NCBI GenBank assembly: GCA_020152595.1
Contig: JAIGNY010001673.1
Location: 316,001 to 380,000 of the forward strand
DNA from: Chiridota heheva
Lineage: Eukaryota > Echinodermata > Holothuroidea > Apodida > Chiridotidae
Direction of reading: 5' to 3'
Length of the DNA stretch: 64,000 bases
Under the pieces are notes generated by a model. That model was not told the origin of the DNA. It made no database searches and was given only the letters and a program-made list of their open reading frames with translations. Position 1 is the stretch's first letter. Every line of letters starts with the position of its first letter. A program made the position numbers and the translations under genes. Shown here one piece after another: positions 47,590-59,672 of this stretch.

Positions 47590-47935
47590 AGTTGGTTTGT
47601 TTGTTTGATGAGGGCTTAACGGCACCACGACAACAAGGGTCAAATTGTGCCTGAGAGGTCAGATCATTCTAGAGGTAGGAAGGAAAGGAAACAGGGGGAG
47701 AATGAGAGAAATTCAAGAACAAAAGGTCAGAAAGCTGTGATCGAGAGGGGAGGTGCATGGTTGAAATAAAATCATAGTAGGGAGGGGGTGGAAGAGGAGA
47801 ATTAAATATGGTTGTAGAGGGAAGCATGATGAAGGAAGGAGATAATTCTATCCAGAGGATTTTTGTGGAAGAACTCAGCAATTGAGTTGCGGGGAACGAG
47901 GGAAGCTCTGGGAAGGATGTACAGGGGGCAAGCAA
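47590..47935 (-). mobile_element. LINE 3' end fragment
   Basis: Nearly the same as 4745-5030: agaggtaggaaggaaaggaa, aaagctgtgatcgagagggg. The tail gtttgtttgatgagggctta lies at 47597. 5'-truncated copy. Confidence 0.8.
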
Positions 47936-48699
47936 GGAAATATGTTACCTTCATACCCATATTTCAATCTTTAGCTGACACAATGGGAAAAACAAATCTG
48001 CCCTCTCTCATGAGATTTTTCAATCCAATCATTTTACAGGAAACAATTTCCAGACTGTAATGTTTCCATTTTGCACGGGCAAGTGACCTGTGATTTCTAG
48101 CCAATGCTCGGCCCAGGATGGCTAAAATTGCACAGAAATATGCATGGTTGAATGTTGTTCAGGTCTTGCATAAGCATGCGGGCTTTGCATTAGTCTGTTA
48201 GTACTATAGTTTAGGTAGACCAATTTGCTTCACATGCCGCAACCATATCTATGACCAGCAAGTTGTACGTGAGCCAGGTGCCATCCACGGAGCAGGCTGC
48301 ATGGGCCAGATCTTGCGCACGCAAGGCAAACTCTCCAACCTCGCGCATGCAGTTGCCGCCAACACTCAACAGCTTCGATCTTCACACATCAAAACCTCTC
48401 TTGCATGCATCCACTCTTGATTCTACATTGCAAATTAATACATCATGGAAGAAGCTTTATACTAAAACGTTAGAAATAAATAATGAAAAATGAAAAAAAG
48501 CCTCATGCCTTTTGAGAAATGTAAAACGCAAATCTAACTATTAAAATCTTTCATTCTCATGACAAAGTTTTTCGTGTTTAATGTTACAACTTCAATACAA
48601 GGTAACATAACATAACAAGATGATGGGCTAAGATAGGTGAATCACTCCATGAAAAGCCCAAACTAACACCACCACCACCACAAAAATAAAAAAAAAAAA
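47936..48699. other. Unannotated DNA
   Basis: No gene recognised. A short accac repeat at 48665-48680. Confidence 0.5.
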
Positions 48700-49250
48700 A
48701 TCAAAGACATCCAGCATCACTACCAGTACCAGATAGGAATTTCAAAACCTGAATCATATCGCCCCGTACTCTTCTCAACTCAAACCAAGAATTCACAACC
48801 TACAGTAGATTCATAAGAGAGATTCCGTACTTCAGAAATAAATCTAGTGGCTCTTTGCTGAACCTGCTCCAAAATGAACTTATCCTTCTCATAAAAGGGA
48901 CTAGCCTACAAGCCTGAATAGCATACTCAAGGTGAGGCTTGACTAACTGCTTATACAAATTAAGAACCTCTCTACCATGAAAACAAAAACATCTTATAAT
49001 TTAACCAAGCATCCTATTTCCAATTCAGATTACTAGTAATGACACCACCTACATGTAGATCCCTTTCTTGATCAACACAACCAAGATTTGAATCATTCAT
49101 GCAGTAATCAAAAGCCAAATTGCTCAGACCAAAATGAATAACTTTGCATTTATCAACATTGAATGACATCTGCCACGTTTGGGACCAAGAAACTAAGTTA
49201 TTCAGATCAGTTTGCAACAGTGACAAATATTTAGCATCATCAACAATCCT
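48700..49250 (-). mobile_element. CR1-like LINE reverse-transcriptase C-terminus
   Basis: The minus strand reads LQTDLNNLVSWSQTWQMSF, NVDKCKVIHFG and ERDLHVGGVITSNL at 49020-49225. Shifted frames then give LYKQLVKPHLEYAIQA and LRRVRGDMIQVLKF at 48745-48960. These are typical of the thumb and C-terminal region of CR1-clade LINEs. Frameshifts mark a dead copy. Confidence 0.8.
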
Positions 49251-51118
49251 GTAGGCCTAGGCTACAGCTTTAACGTTACAAATCCTGGAGCCAAGGGAAA
49301 CATCAATATCATGATTAATAAAGGTAGAGAAGTTGGCAGCCATCGTCAGTAAAAGTTTGTTGTTTCAGTGATTTTGCATAATATTCCATAGCATTGTATT
49401 GACATGGTGGATCAGTGACGCTATTTTTCACCCCTACTGACACTAACGTTAAACTTAAACTTAGGGCCTAGGCCTACAGACATGTTTAACTAATTAGCCC
49501 AAAAGGATGTAGCGTTAGGCCTTATGTTAAAGTAATATAAACTGTTAGCCTAACAAGTTAAGTATTATTATTGGTTATTTCGGAAGTAACAAAATGGGCT
49601 AAAAAGTCGTTCTAAATCCAAATTAAACTGTAATCCATTCCCTTGAAACAGAAAAATACACATAATATCATAAAATGTTAAAAAATCGTCTAAGAGGATC
49701 ACCTGTTTTATTTTATGTCATGTCGAATTTACCAATAGTCGCAGGAAGCAGGCGGTTCCTCTCCTCAAAATGAAGGCAAACCAAAGATATTGACAAAACT
49801 TAATCAAGAAGCGAGATCAGTCATAGAAAGTCCACTTGAATTAAATAGGCACAGTAGTCAGATAGTTGGGCGTGGACGACCGGAAAAAATAAAAATGGAA
49901 TATTTGGGGTTCAAGTTTGAAGAAATTTCTTGGTGAAATGCAACAAAAAAATAATAGTCATCGCCAGGATTTTTTTTTCTTTTTGTGGGTGAATCTGAAT
50001 CTGAATCTGAAACGGTTAAGTCGGCAAAAATCCTTCAAGAGGACATGAACGCCAATCGAGCGTTAAAAAGTATGAGTAAAAAAAAAATATTAAAAAAAAG
50101 GTGGAGGGTAATTTTGCACAAAATTTATGGTTGAAGGGTTGTCCAGGCTGCAATTGTCAAAAATAATAACCAAGTAATGGATTTAAATTGGGGAGGCATG
50201 CCCAAAACAGTTTCCCAAAACATTTATTTTTATTTTGTATAATAAAAAAAAAAATGCTTGCAATAAAATGCATCATATTCTCCATGCATTTGGTGTCTAT
50301 TGGAGTATGCATGGGCACAACCCTAAAGTAAACGGTTTCATTCTTTTTGCAGGAAAACAATTCCTGACAGTCCTGACTTTGATTTGGAAACGATTCATAT
50401 CAATTTCCAATAAAAGAATTCGTCCATTTATTTTTTGTTTTTGTTTTGTTTAAGGGGACGTAGAGGGGTTTTTGCCCTGTGATCTGTGGTCTGCGTCTAT
50501 GTATAGTAAGTACCAAGGCCGTGATTCCAGGGAAACTGCTCCTCAAATTTTAGGCGGAAGTAGCCGTAAAGTTTCTGAATATTTTTGTTTTTTTTTGCTT
50601 TTATTTTAAATGTTTGGATTCAGGACACCTAAAAACGTCCGACTTCGGGTTACTAGTGGGAGAGGTAATACACCACACATATTTTTGTATATTTTTTTTT
50701 CATCGTGGAAACAGCGCCTTTGAATTTGAATGTGAATTACGGCCCTATTGTAAGCATCCCAGGTTTACATACAGGAAATCATACACATTATTGCAAAAAA
50801 TGTTGCCCACTTTTGAAAAACGAGCGTCGAAGACATAAGGAAGAATTGATGCCGTCTGGCAAAATGAACTTCATCAGAGCAAAGAGGTATAGAGAAGTGG
50901 CGTAACTAGACTTTTTTTGCAGAGGGGGAAATACTTCAAACATCCGAAATTAGGCTACCGCCCTTCCCCTCCCCTTCCCACCCCCTGTTACCAAAAAATT
51001 TAAAGAGTAACTTCGGAAATTTTCAGGAAATAGGCCTACTTTCGAAACTTGAGAAAAAAAGTCGGACATTTTAAGGAAAAACTTAGTTATTTTGAGGAGA
51101 ACCTTCGGAGAAAAAAAA
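49251..51118. other. Unannotated DNA
   Basis: A small ctgaatctgaatctga run at 49992. A gaagtggcgtaactagac end motif at 50895, related to the AGTGGCGTAGCC family. No gene. Confidence 0.5.
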
Positions 51119-51305
51119 CTAATTCCATTAGGCTCATAAAGCCGATGCTTATCCCCAGTTTCCGTGGCGCAAATAGATTGTTTAGGTGGCCCAAGCGGAA
51201 AAGTACACGACTACCCCTGGACGGGACGTCAGTCCGTCGCAGATTAATTCCCCAGCAGTGCTGGTACTGATTTTACAGCTGAGTGGACTGAAGTTAATAG
51301 AGTGA
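51119..51305 (-). mobile_element. tRNA-derived SINE, 3' half
   Basis: taattccattaggctcataa, cctggacgggacgtcagtcc and cagctgagtggactgaag match 28043-28200. The tRNA-like head is missing. Confidence 0.75.
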
Positions 51306-51879
51306 TGTGTCTTCACCATTTTGTTTGTCTTCAAGTCCTCTTTCATACAGCCATATGAGGTAGTCCTGCTCTTCAAAGTTTTCTGTCGGGATAATCAGAG
51401 AATAACAGTGACGTCCTCTTAGCCTGGTGGCGTATGTAGCCTGTATGGTCACAATTTATGAGAGTCACATTCTCGCCTGGGAAAAAAGCCATGTTACAAG
51501 CAATGGAAAGGATAGAGGGGCAAAATTTATCCACAGGGGCTATTACCCCGGTCCCCTCTGGCTGGCTTCACCACTACCCCACTGGCACAGATTCTCTCCA
51601 TAAATTGAGTGCAGCTTTATTCCACACTGACTATAAGATTTGTTTTACAAAATTAATACTAAAGCAGGTCCGTATGAGTCTATGGGGCCGGGGACAGTGG
51701 CGTGGTGGGTCATGTTTCACTGGGGCAAGGGTATTTTGGCGCCTCCTGAAAAAAAGGCTCATAAGAGTAAAACGTTGGGCACATAGAAGTAAATTGGCAT
51801 GAACCGTTTAGGAAATTGCTTATAATCAGTGTTTCGAATGGGGAGGGGGTGAAGCGCCTGCAAGCGTTGGTAAAATTCT

Positions 51880-52210
51880 CTGAAAAATGGAGAAAATTTT
51901 CCAAATATTGAACAAAAATGAAGAACATTTCCCCAAAGTTGAAGAAAAACTCAATCTTAACAATTGAAGAAAATATTCTCGAAAATTGAAGAAAACTGCT
52001 CAAATATTGAAGAAAATATTTCGAAAATTTCAATAAATTAAAAAAATTCACGAAAATTGAAGAAAACTTTCCAAATATTGAAGAAATTATCTCGAAAATA
52101 AAAGAAATTTCACGCAAATGGAAGCAAATTTTACGAAAATGAAGGAAATTTCACGAAAACCAATTTCACGAAAAGGAAGGAAATTTCACGAAAACGAAGA
52201 AAATTTTACG
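51880..52210. repeat. Degenerate A-rich repeat
   Basis: Diverged units of aaattgaagaaaatattc and ggaaatttcacgaaaa, similar in style to 29270-29530 in reverse. Confidence 0.7.
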
Positions 52211-52568
52211 AAAAATGAAGTGAAGTCTTTTAAAGGGTGTTCTTGTAACTTTGTAACTCACTTGATGCATATAGAGGGATTTCATTACGTGACTCTAACT
52301 ATAAAATAGGACTCCGTTTTGCAGGGAAGCGGCGTCGTTGCGTTTCACGCGTCTTTATACAGCTCAGTCACATCACACGTACAACAAACATACTACATGC
52401 TAACCTACCAGTACCAGTTCAGCGAATTTTACTATTTGCAATTTTTTGTTCGCTTTCAATTTTACTTCATATTTCCCATAAGTTTTATATATTCACCGGG
52501 AATATGAAGAGTAACTTTAACCTTAACGCCAGCTGATTGTTCATTATACTCAGACAAAGTTAACATAC

Positions 52569-52640
52569 CTGATATAAAGTGCTCGCTGCAAATTCTAGTT
52601 TGAACCAAGTTGAAGCCGTCGCGTTGAACAGCAGAACCCT
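52569..52640 (-). promoter_or_regulatory. Candidate non-coding first exon of AP2M1
   Basis: A GTATGT donor at 52568-52563 follows a GC-richer stretch on the minus strand. The coding exon 1 has its own acceptor 19 nt before the ATG, so an upstream exon is required. This is the best-placed donor below a promoter-like region. The upper boundary is a guess, and no transcript evidence is visible. Confidence 0.35.
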
Positions 52641-52834
52641 ACTTCGAATGTCGACCAAGATCAGATGGAAATCGAAAAAATGTCTTTTTTATTCCACCGC
52701 ACACATCCATTAGTGCAATCAACGGCACAACAAAATTCCAACATAATTAACTTAACAAAAATAATCTTACATAACAACATGTAAACGTATGTAAGTCTAA
52801 TTAAGTCTAACAGCAGACGACAGTGGTTTTGACC

Positions 52835-52880
52835 GACAAAATGGCGATGTAAAGAAAGTCGTGCGACCTCGTGACGTCAG
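52835..52880 (-). promoter_or_regulatory. Promoter-like motifs upstream of AP2M1
   Basis: A perfect palindromic CRE, TGACGTCA, lies at 52872-52879. A YY1-type AAAATGGCG (CGCCATTTT on the gene strand) lies at 52838-52846. Both motifs are common in housekeeping core promoters and lie 270-310 bp above the candidate 5' exon donor. Function is inferred. Confidence 0.35.
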
Positions 52881-53244
52881 CTGAAATACCTTTATTACAG
52901 TCACCCGTTCTCGCCATTCAGTCATAATGTAATGTCTATGGTAAAATAGTGGCGCTATTTTGAATCTTGGGAAAATAAATTATGTAAAACGTTCATATAG
53001 CCCGACTTTAAACCATAATATTTAACGTCATCAAGAAACTCATTAACAGACAATGCGAATCATACATGTTATGATCAAATTAGACATAATTTTTTCGTTG
53101 TCAAAGGAAATATCAAGTGTTCTTGAATACGAAAATGAAGAAATATCTTTGTCTTTAATTACTGAGCAAGTATTGAGGGGTCTAATAATTCCAACATTTC
53201 CATCCAGGCTTGCGCCTCCTTCTATACAACCATGTAACCCAGAT

Positions 53245-53282
53245 CAGGGAGTTGCTAAGAACAAATTCTTAACAACTCCCTG
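53245..53282. other. Strong hairpin, 17-bp stem
   Basis: CAGGGAGTTGCTAAGAA, loop CAAA, TTCTTAACAACTCCCTG: 16 of 17 positions pair. Isolated, with no gene assignment. The surrounding 52890-54170 shows only short frames. Confidence 0.8.
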
Positions 53283-54170
53283 CCCAGACAGACTCCAGGC
53301 TGCCAGGGAGAAGAAGTTCCCCGAAAATTAGGCCTGCTTGATGGTACAGTCACTGGTACAATGGCTAATACGTCAAGGCTATAGATGTAAAATGTTGGCT
53401 ATTGCTTGTCTAAATAAATGCGGTAGTATTTCTTTAATATATAGTGGGAAATAATTTTTCGGTGGAGGCTATTGCTAATCGGATTATTGTAGCTGGTCAA
53501 TGTACTGTTATGTGTGCAAACAGGCGAGATGCAGGGGGAATCTTTCCCCTACCGAATTCGTTCACTAAAAAGATTAATGAAGGCATTTTCTGTCAGTATC
53601 GTCTATTGTTTTACCAAAATTCTTCACGTTCGATATCGAATAACAATAATATATCCAGAACAAAGATTTATTCTTTTGTGGGGGATGTTTTGGGGATTGA
53701 GGACAGTGTGGTCCAAGAAAGATATTTGTGTGTAACCTCCTTTTATTTACCGCCCGATCTCCCCAGTTGACATACAAAAACAAACGTATATAGGCCCACT
53801 AACTTCTTTTGAAATCCTATGTCGTAGGCCTATAGCTAAATTCTGAAATAATTGTAAGCAGGTGTCGCCACTTAAAAAATGGCAATTCCCTATTGTAACC
53901 AATGAATTGCAATTTTCATATTTATCTTCATATAATTTTTTGGTTTTTTTTTGTTTTTATCTCAGTTTCATTTATCGACAATGATGAGAAAGATATTTTC
54001 ACTCAAATATTGATTGAGAGAATGGTTAAATTGACTAAGAACCCTCATGTCTGACCTTTAAAAATGTGTTAGACAGGCGGGATGCAAAGGGCACGCCCCC
54101 CCCACCCTCCCCTATAGCATGCTCGCACCCTTTGTTTTCATATTTGTATCTTTTATATGGCATTTGTATT

Positions 54171-54555
54171 TCAGGATAATTATTCTTGCCCCCCCCCCCT
54201 CAACTTTCGGTGCAGGTTAATCCCACTTATGGTGGTAGACCTGAATGATGTCAAATATGATTATAAAAATAGATTTGCATACAAAGAATAAAGACTATAT
54301 ATACAAGATCAGTTTTAACAGATTTGACCATTTTTAAAATTCAAATTTTTTATTCCATTAAGGAGATATTTCAGGATGATTATTCTTGCCCCCTCCCTTT
54401 ATCCCCTCACCCAACTTTCAGTGCAGGTTAATCCCTCTTACAGTCTTATGGCGGCAGACCTGAATGATGTCAAATATGATTATAAGATAGATTTGCATAT
54501 AAAGAATAAAGACTATATTATACAAGATCAGTTTTAACAGATTGACAATTTTTAT
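54171..54555. repeat. Tandem duplication, about 200 bp
   Basis: ttcaggataattattcttgc at 54171 and ttcaggatgattattcttgc at 54371 begin two copies that share cctgaatgatgtcaaatatg and acaagatcagttttaacag. Confidence 0.85.
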
Positions 54556-54613
54556 TTTCCTTGTGTTTTAGAGCAACTTAGCTTCTACGTGACATGAATA
54601 AACCAACACTTAA

Positions 54614-55152
54614 AGGATTAGTTCAGTGGTCAAGCACATCTATTTTATATCAAACAGGACTTCAAAGGAAACAAAATATGAAAAAAAGACTCAAAAATCT
54701 ATTCAAGTTTAAAGTTTGGTATCATTTCTGTAGAAACGACTGAAATCAGACTAGTTGTGATGTTACAGCCTAAGATTCCTCAAAATCTTTATGTATTTTA
54801 AAGAAAGCTTATATAATTTTTTCACTATTTGAATTATTTTCCCTCAAACTTTTTTCAGGTGATATATTATAAATACTCTTCACTTTTACTACTTTTTTTG
54901 ACAAATCCTATGGTGTTTAAGCCACAAAATTGCAAGACAAAATATGATAGAATACAACAAGACTTTGAGGAATCTGAGGCTATGACATCACAACTAGTCT
55001 GATTTCAGTTGTTTCTACATAAATGATACCAAACTTTAAACTTAAATATCTCCTTAACGGAATTTGATTTTTGAATGCTTTCTTAACCATTTTGTTTCTT
55101 TTGAAGTCCTCTTTCAAATAAGATAAACATACTTGACCACTGAACTAATCCT
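54614..55152. mobile_element. Foldback MITE, 539 bp, TTAA-flanked
   Basis: Arms AGGATTAGTTCAGTGGTCAA / inverse at 55133-55152, inverted over about 200 bp, with TTAA at 54610-54613 and 55153-55156. No coding frame. Best-preserved member of the family seen at 1425, 4360, 18352, 19785 and 28880. Confidence 0.85.
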
Positions 55153-55199
55153 TTAAAGACCAGATACCGTGCTAACGGACCGTGGAGATCAGCAATACG

Positions 55200-55450
55200 A
55201 TACAATCCAACGTTCTAATTGGTTGAAATGTGTACACAATCACCGACCATGCACCGACAAACCTATCAAATTACCGCCGCGGAAGTGACGTATGATCAGA
55301 TTTATTGGTGAATAGGTCAAACAATTTTCTTGAGACGAAATCATCGGAGTCATCAAAAATGGCGGAGGCAGGAAGAAGCGAAGTGAAAATTTCATCTTAT
55401 TTAACCTTTATTTCAAAACAAACAAACAAAAAATTACCCCTAAGTTTCCT
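55200..55450 (+). promoter_or_regulatory. Possible promoter and start of an unidentified forward transcript
   Basis: An ETS/CRE-like CCGCGGAAGTGACGTA lies at about 55275-55290. A CTAATTGG box lies near 55217, and AAAATGGCGGAGG at 55356-55368 contains an ATG starting MAEAGRSEVKISSYL. The context resembles a TATA-less housekeeping promoter divergent from AP2M1. The frame beyond about 55430 shows no recognised domain and no clear donor was found. Confidence 0.3.
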
Positions 55451-55673
55451 GTTTTCAAAATCTTTGATGGCTGGGTTCCGTAGGATATTTTCCCAAGTCT
55501 TGAAGAAATTTCCTTCATATCCCCTCCCTTCCAAAGGCGTAGCCCGCAGTGTTAAAACAAGTAAGGCGTCCGAGAAGGTCCTAGACCCCAAGACAGTGTT
55601 CAAATTTAGCCCATTTCTGAGGGTAATTTTATTTTGTTTTAGCAGTAAAGATATAAAAAAAAGATTATCCTAA

Positions 55674-56051
55674 TTTTGAAACTTTTCTTGGTAAAGTGGT
55701 GAGTCCGGACCCCTCCGATTCCCCCCGTGGCTACGCCACTACCCTTCCCAGCTACTCGTCATAATTCAGTTGATACGGAAGCCCATTAGGGCAACATAGA
55801 AGATGTTTTTCGTTTTTCTGAAGATTCGTTCTCACTTTCGAAAATAATCTATTTTTACCAGCAGACCGAGTAGAAGGAGCAACAAAATGATCTCAACTTG
55901 TGACCATCCTTAATTCTTCGAATTTGTCACATTTTGTCGTGAAATTAAAAAGAAATCAGTTTGGATTTGGTCTGTTGCATAGTTTTATAACCGGAACGAG
56001 GCCTGGCGTCATTTTGATGCGCTGCATTTGTTTTGTTTCTACCGTCACTCG
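55674..56051. other. Unannotated DNA
   Basis: Includes a gtggctacgccac end motif at 55726. No gene. Confidence 0.5.
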
Positions 56052-56486
56052 AGGGTTGCCAGGTCTGCCACACGTTTACCGGCCAAATATCCATTGTAAA
56101 TCGGCCAAATCTGACAACAACAAAACGTCCAAATCAATTTCCAATGAACTGAATCATGAAAATAAGTACAAAACGATGTGAAATACAAGATAAAGCTATA
56201 TATTTGTTTTCGCTCCACACAAAAGTTTTCACAAAGTCCGTTACTTGACTGTAGCCTATATTAGAAGTTTCAACGCTCTGATAGCACAAAAGCTTAAAAT
56301 AGATATATGTGAGTAATTGTTTTATGAGTTAAAAGTGAAATTAAGGAAAAAATCAGTTCAGTTTAGCAAAATATTCAAAACGGCCAAAAACGGCCAAATG
56401 ATACTGATCAATTTTACCGGCCAAAAATGAATCAAAACGGCCAAATTTGCCATATTTTGCCGGTAATAGGTCAAACTGGCAACCCT
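56052..56486. mobile_element. MITE with AGGGTTGCCAG ends
   Basis: AGGGTTGCCAG at 56052-56062 and CTGGCAACCCT at 56476-56486, with internal repeats of cggccaaa near both ends. No clear target duplication. 435 bp. Confidence 0.7.
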
Positions 56487-57185
56487 ACTTCACTATCAGA
56501 CTGTTTATGCTCTGATTCCAAACTTCTTTGTTAAACTGACATGGCATATATTTATTAATAAGATACAAATGCTGGCTGGCCTGCTGGTCAAAATCACAGG
56601 TATTGACCTGTTGAATGTAAAATCGCAATTTTTGAATAATGTACGTTCATGGTAAAAAAAAAAAGGCCAAATTCAAGATTATGACGTATAAAGGCATGCA
56701 TTAGCTAAATTAAAATTGAAAACCATATCAAAATATTTCATCAAAATCGGTTAATGATTGACTATTGTACAATCTCGGCCAAAAGTGTTGCAATTAGTAC
56801 AAAATCGCTCAAACTATTTTTCAAATGGCATTCCCCCACCTCCCCATTTAATGTGCGCTTTGCAAAAAAACCCAGTAAAATGCGACTTTCAACATTGATC
56901 GACTTATCGACAAATCAAGGGAAGTAGGGATTCGTCCCAACTATTTTGTCCCAACTGTTAACAACGTTTTAATATCAATTTCCACGCAAGCCTACGATGC
57001 TTACATACCTTGGTATCTTCTTTGTATAAATTCTTTGTTTCTTTAAACATCTGTCATAATTCTTTGGAGCAATGCAGCTGATTCTGACCAAACGTTTTTG
57101 AGTCTATACCATATAAAGCCTACCCCAGTCAAATTCTAGGAAGAGTACAGCAGGAATTAAAACAACTCAAATAAGCGCCAATGGG
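56487..57185. other. Unannotated DNA
   Basis: AT-rich, no feature seen. Confidence 0.5.
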
Positions 57186-57380
57186 GTTCTGCTTTCGTAT
57201 ACCAGGGTCTCTGTTTTCGTATACCATGGTCTCTGTTTTCGTATACCACGGTCTCTGTTTTCGTATACCAGGGTCTCTGTTTTCGTATACCAGGGTCCCT
57301 GTTTTCGAGTATACTTTGGGCCTCTGTTTTCGAGTGGGTCTCGAGCATTCGGGTTTCTGTTTTCGATGTCTCTGTTTTCG
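57186..57380. repeat. 22-bp minisatellite, about 8 copies
   Basis: Unit TCTGTTTTCGTATACCAGGG plus TC. Degenerate at the distal end. Confidence 0.9.
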
Positions 57381-57994
57381 TAACACCCAAGTTGGAACCT
57401 TTTTGTTCGAAGTAGGCCTAATTAACGATTAGAATAATCCTTGAAGAATCCTAGAAGGTTCCAAAACACATGACAAGCAAAACCTTCCTTTTTTCTTTCG
57501 AAGAGTGAACCTGCTTATATAGAAATTGTAACATGTACACAGACCTTATCTTTAGTTCGTCATGATGTTATATGGATATTATTGGATATCAGGTCAGAAC
57601 ATGCAGTGAGCAGCTACAAGCTGACAAGGCTGTGGCTTGAAGGAGTATGGGCTGTCACATCCAGACATCCGCCTCAGTCTCCTTTCTATGGATTTTAGTC
57701 CACGTGCTTTTGACCAAAATGCAGGTAAAACGTTGGTGTACATTATCATGTAGCCAGGGGGAATCCGAGAACCTGGCTACACCCTGATTATGACCACGCC
57801 AAAATCGTATCAAGACTTCCACAACTATATGCTTTGTCTGGTCATTTATCTCTGGTGTTATTTCAATCTTTATTATTTTGCGCTTCAAAATTTTCAAAAC
57901 ACCTTAAACTTAGAGATCCTATTGGCCTTGTCAAAGTGATTACGTTGTGCCATAGACTATTCATCTCTCTCGGCTGGGGTTGTATTGCTATAAC
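57381..57994. other. Unannotated DNA
   Basis: No supported feature. Confidence 0.5.
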
Positions 57995-58744
57995 CAGTGG
58001 CGTAGCCAGGATTTTTATATTAGAAGGGCGGCGAAAAATTGAATTGAACTGACAAGATAAGTTTGTGGTGTAGTTGAGGTGACACTGCAAAGCGCTCGAC
58101 TTGTCGGCATGGGGTCCAGGGGCCCTCTTAAGGGCCCCTGGTGGGGTCCAGGGGGTGAAGCCCCGGAAGCAAAAAAGGGCAAGGGCAAAAACGTATGTCA
58201 CAACTCATAGTAAGAAGGTGTATTAGTATATTATACAAGTGAAAATTCATGTCAAAGAGAGATAGCTATAACACAATATACAAAACACAAAATCATGAAA
58301 ACGCATATTGTGGAAAAGTAATGTTTTATTGTTTACGTTTGTACATGGTTATGTTGATCGTCACTCTTTGAAAAATATGGGTTGTCTAAAAGGAAGGTTT
58401 TCAATAATTTACTACAAACTTGTGTAAATGTTGCAAACTGTTAAAATGAGCCTGTTCTGTATCACGTGCACTCCGGCACCCCTCCACCTCTCTATTCCCC
58501 TTCCCATTCTCTCTCTCTTGTCTTAGTTCATGAATTTAAATAAAAAATCGCACAAATGTTTAATATATTATTACCGAAGAACCTTTTTCTGAGAAAGTGC
58601 CCTTTTGAAATCTAAAAACATAATAAGCTGATAAGCACCTGGCATGTCAAAGCTTGTTGAACCGACGGCACCAATCTGAACCGACGGTTTAAAATATTGG
58701 GGACGATTCCCCCCTTCCCCCTCTTCCACCTGGCTACGCCACTG
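57995..58744. mobile_element. Inverted-repeat element, hAT-like, 750 bp
   Basis: Ends CAGTGGCGTAGCCAGG / CCTGGCTACGCCACTG, flanked by gctataac (57987-57994) and gctataaa (58745-58752), a 7-of-8 target duplication. No transposase frame. Confidence 0.75.
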
Positions 58745-58752
58745 GCTATAAA

Positions 58753-59453
58753 CCAGGACAGCCGCGGCGGAACGAAAGCAATATTAGAGGGGTACTGGAA
58801 TTGCTAATGAATTTTGGGTAGGGGTGGTATTTTGTTGCCCCGTCCCGTATGTTTAGGCCTATACCTTCTTGTGGCGACGCCTCTGTGTTGTTTCTTGCTG
58901 GTGAAGAACATCTATACATGCCATAAATCATAACCGTTTAAACTGTTCAGTCAGTGTAATTCATACACGTCAAAATGTATCTGTATGAAAGTTAGTTACT
59001 GTCGAGTTGTGTCATTGTCTTATTGGCCTATGACACCGCATCTGACAGTCTGATGCAGGCGGTTTTGAAATCCTTTCTTCAGTGTGAATAACCGCGATAA
59101 AATAATCTTATGCTCAGAACATGAGAATCCACATCTTTCCCTTTTTGGCACGGTAATTTACTACGTAACAGATGAGGTATTATAAAGTGTCTGTTATTTA
59201 CTTTCAAAGAGGTCAAAAGTGCTACAAACTGATAAGATACTAGAGTACCCTCCTTAAAAATGGGTCGCATGTAACTGGGGTCAACTCAGATTCCGCAACG
59301 TGATAACCGTCTGTAAGTGATCGCAGAAATATCCTTCTGAACATGAGATACAGAATAACCTGATAACTAGAAAAATGAATTAAGGTCAACATAGCAATCG
59401 CGCAAATTCGAAATAATGTTCTAATAATGAATTCGCGGGTCCGTGTTACTCTA
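58753..59453. other. Unannotated DNA
   Basis: No supported feature. Confidence 0.5.
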
Positions 59454-59672
59454 CAGCTCTAAAGAAAAGGATTGGTCAAATTTGACCATAACATGGTCAA
59501 CTCTGCACCGAACCAATTTTGGCTTAAATTGAACAACCATAATATATGGTCAAATTTAACCATAAAACCATTTGATCATATTGTGGTCAAATTTGTTGTT
59601 CAATTTTGACCAAAGTTGGTTCGGTGCAGATTGGACCATGTTTTGGTCAAATTTTACCATACCTTAGAGCTG
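59454..59672. mobile_element. Near-perfect foldback MITE, 219 bp
   Basis: The two halves are inverted copies for most of their length: cagctctaaag / cttagagctg ends, tctgcaccgaaccaa / ttggttcggtgcaga, ttgaacaac / gttgttcaa, many tggtcaaatttgacca motifs. Would fold into one long stem. Confidence 0.85.

Noticed and set aside
51458-51802. 114-codon host gene
   Set aside because: No recognised domain. The region shows SINE and MITE end motifs (gacagtggcgtggtggg).
52590-52720. Alternative AP2M1 start codon in the upstream exon
   Set aside because: The MIGGLF start at 44646 matches the family exactly and is preceded by its own acceptor and 5' UTR.
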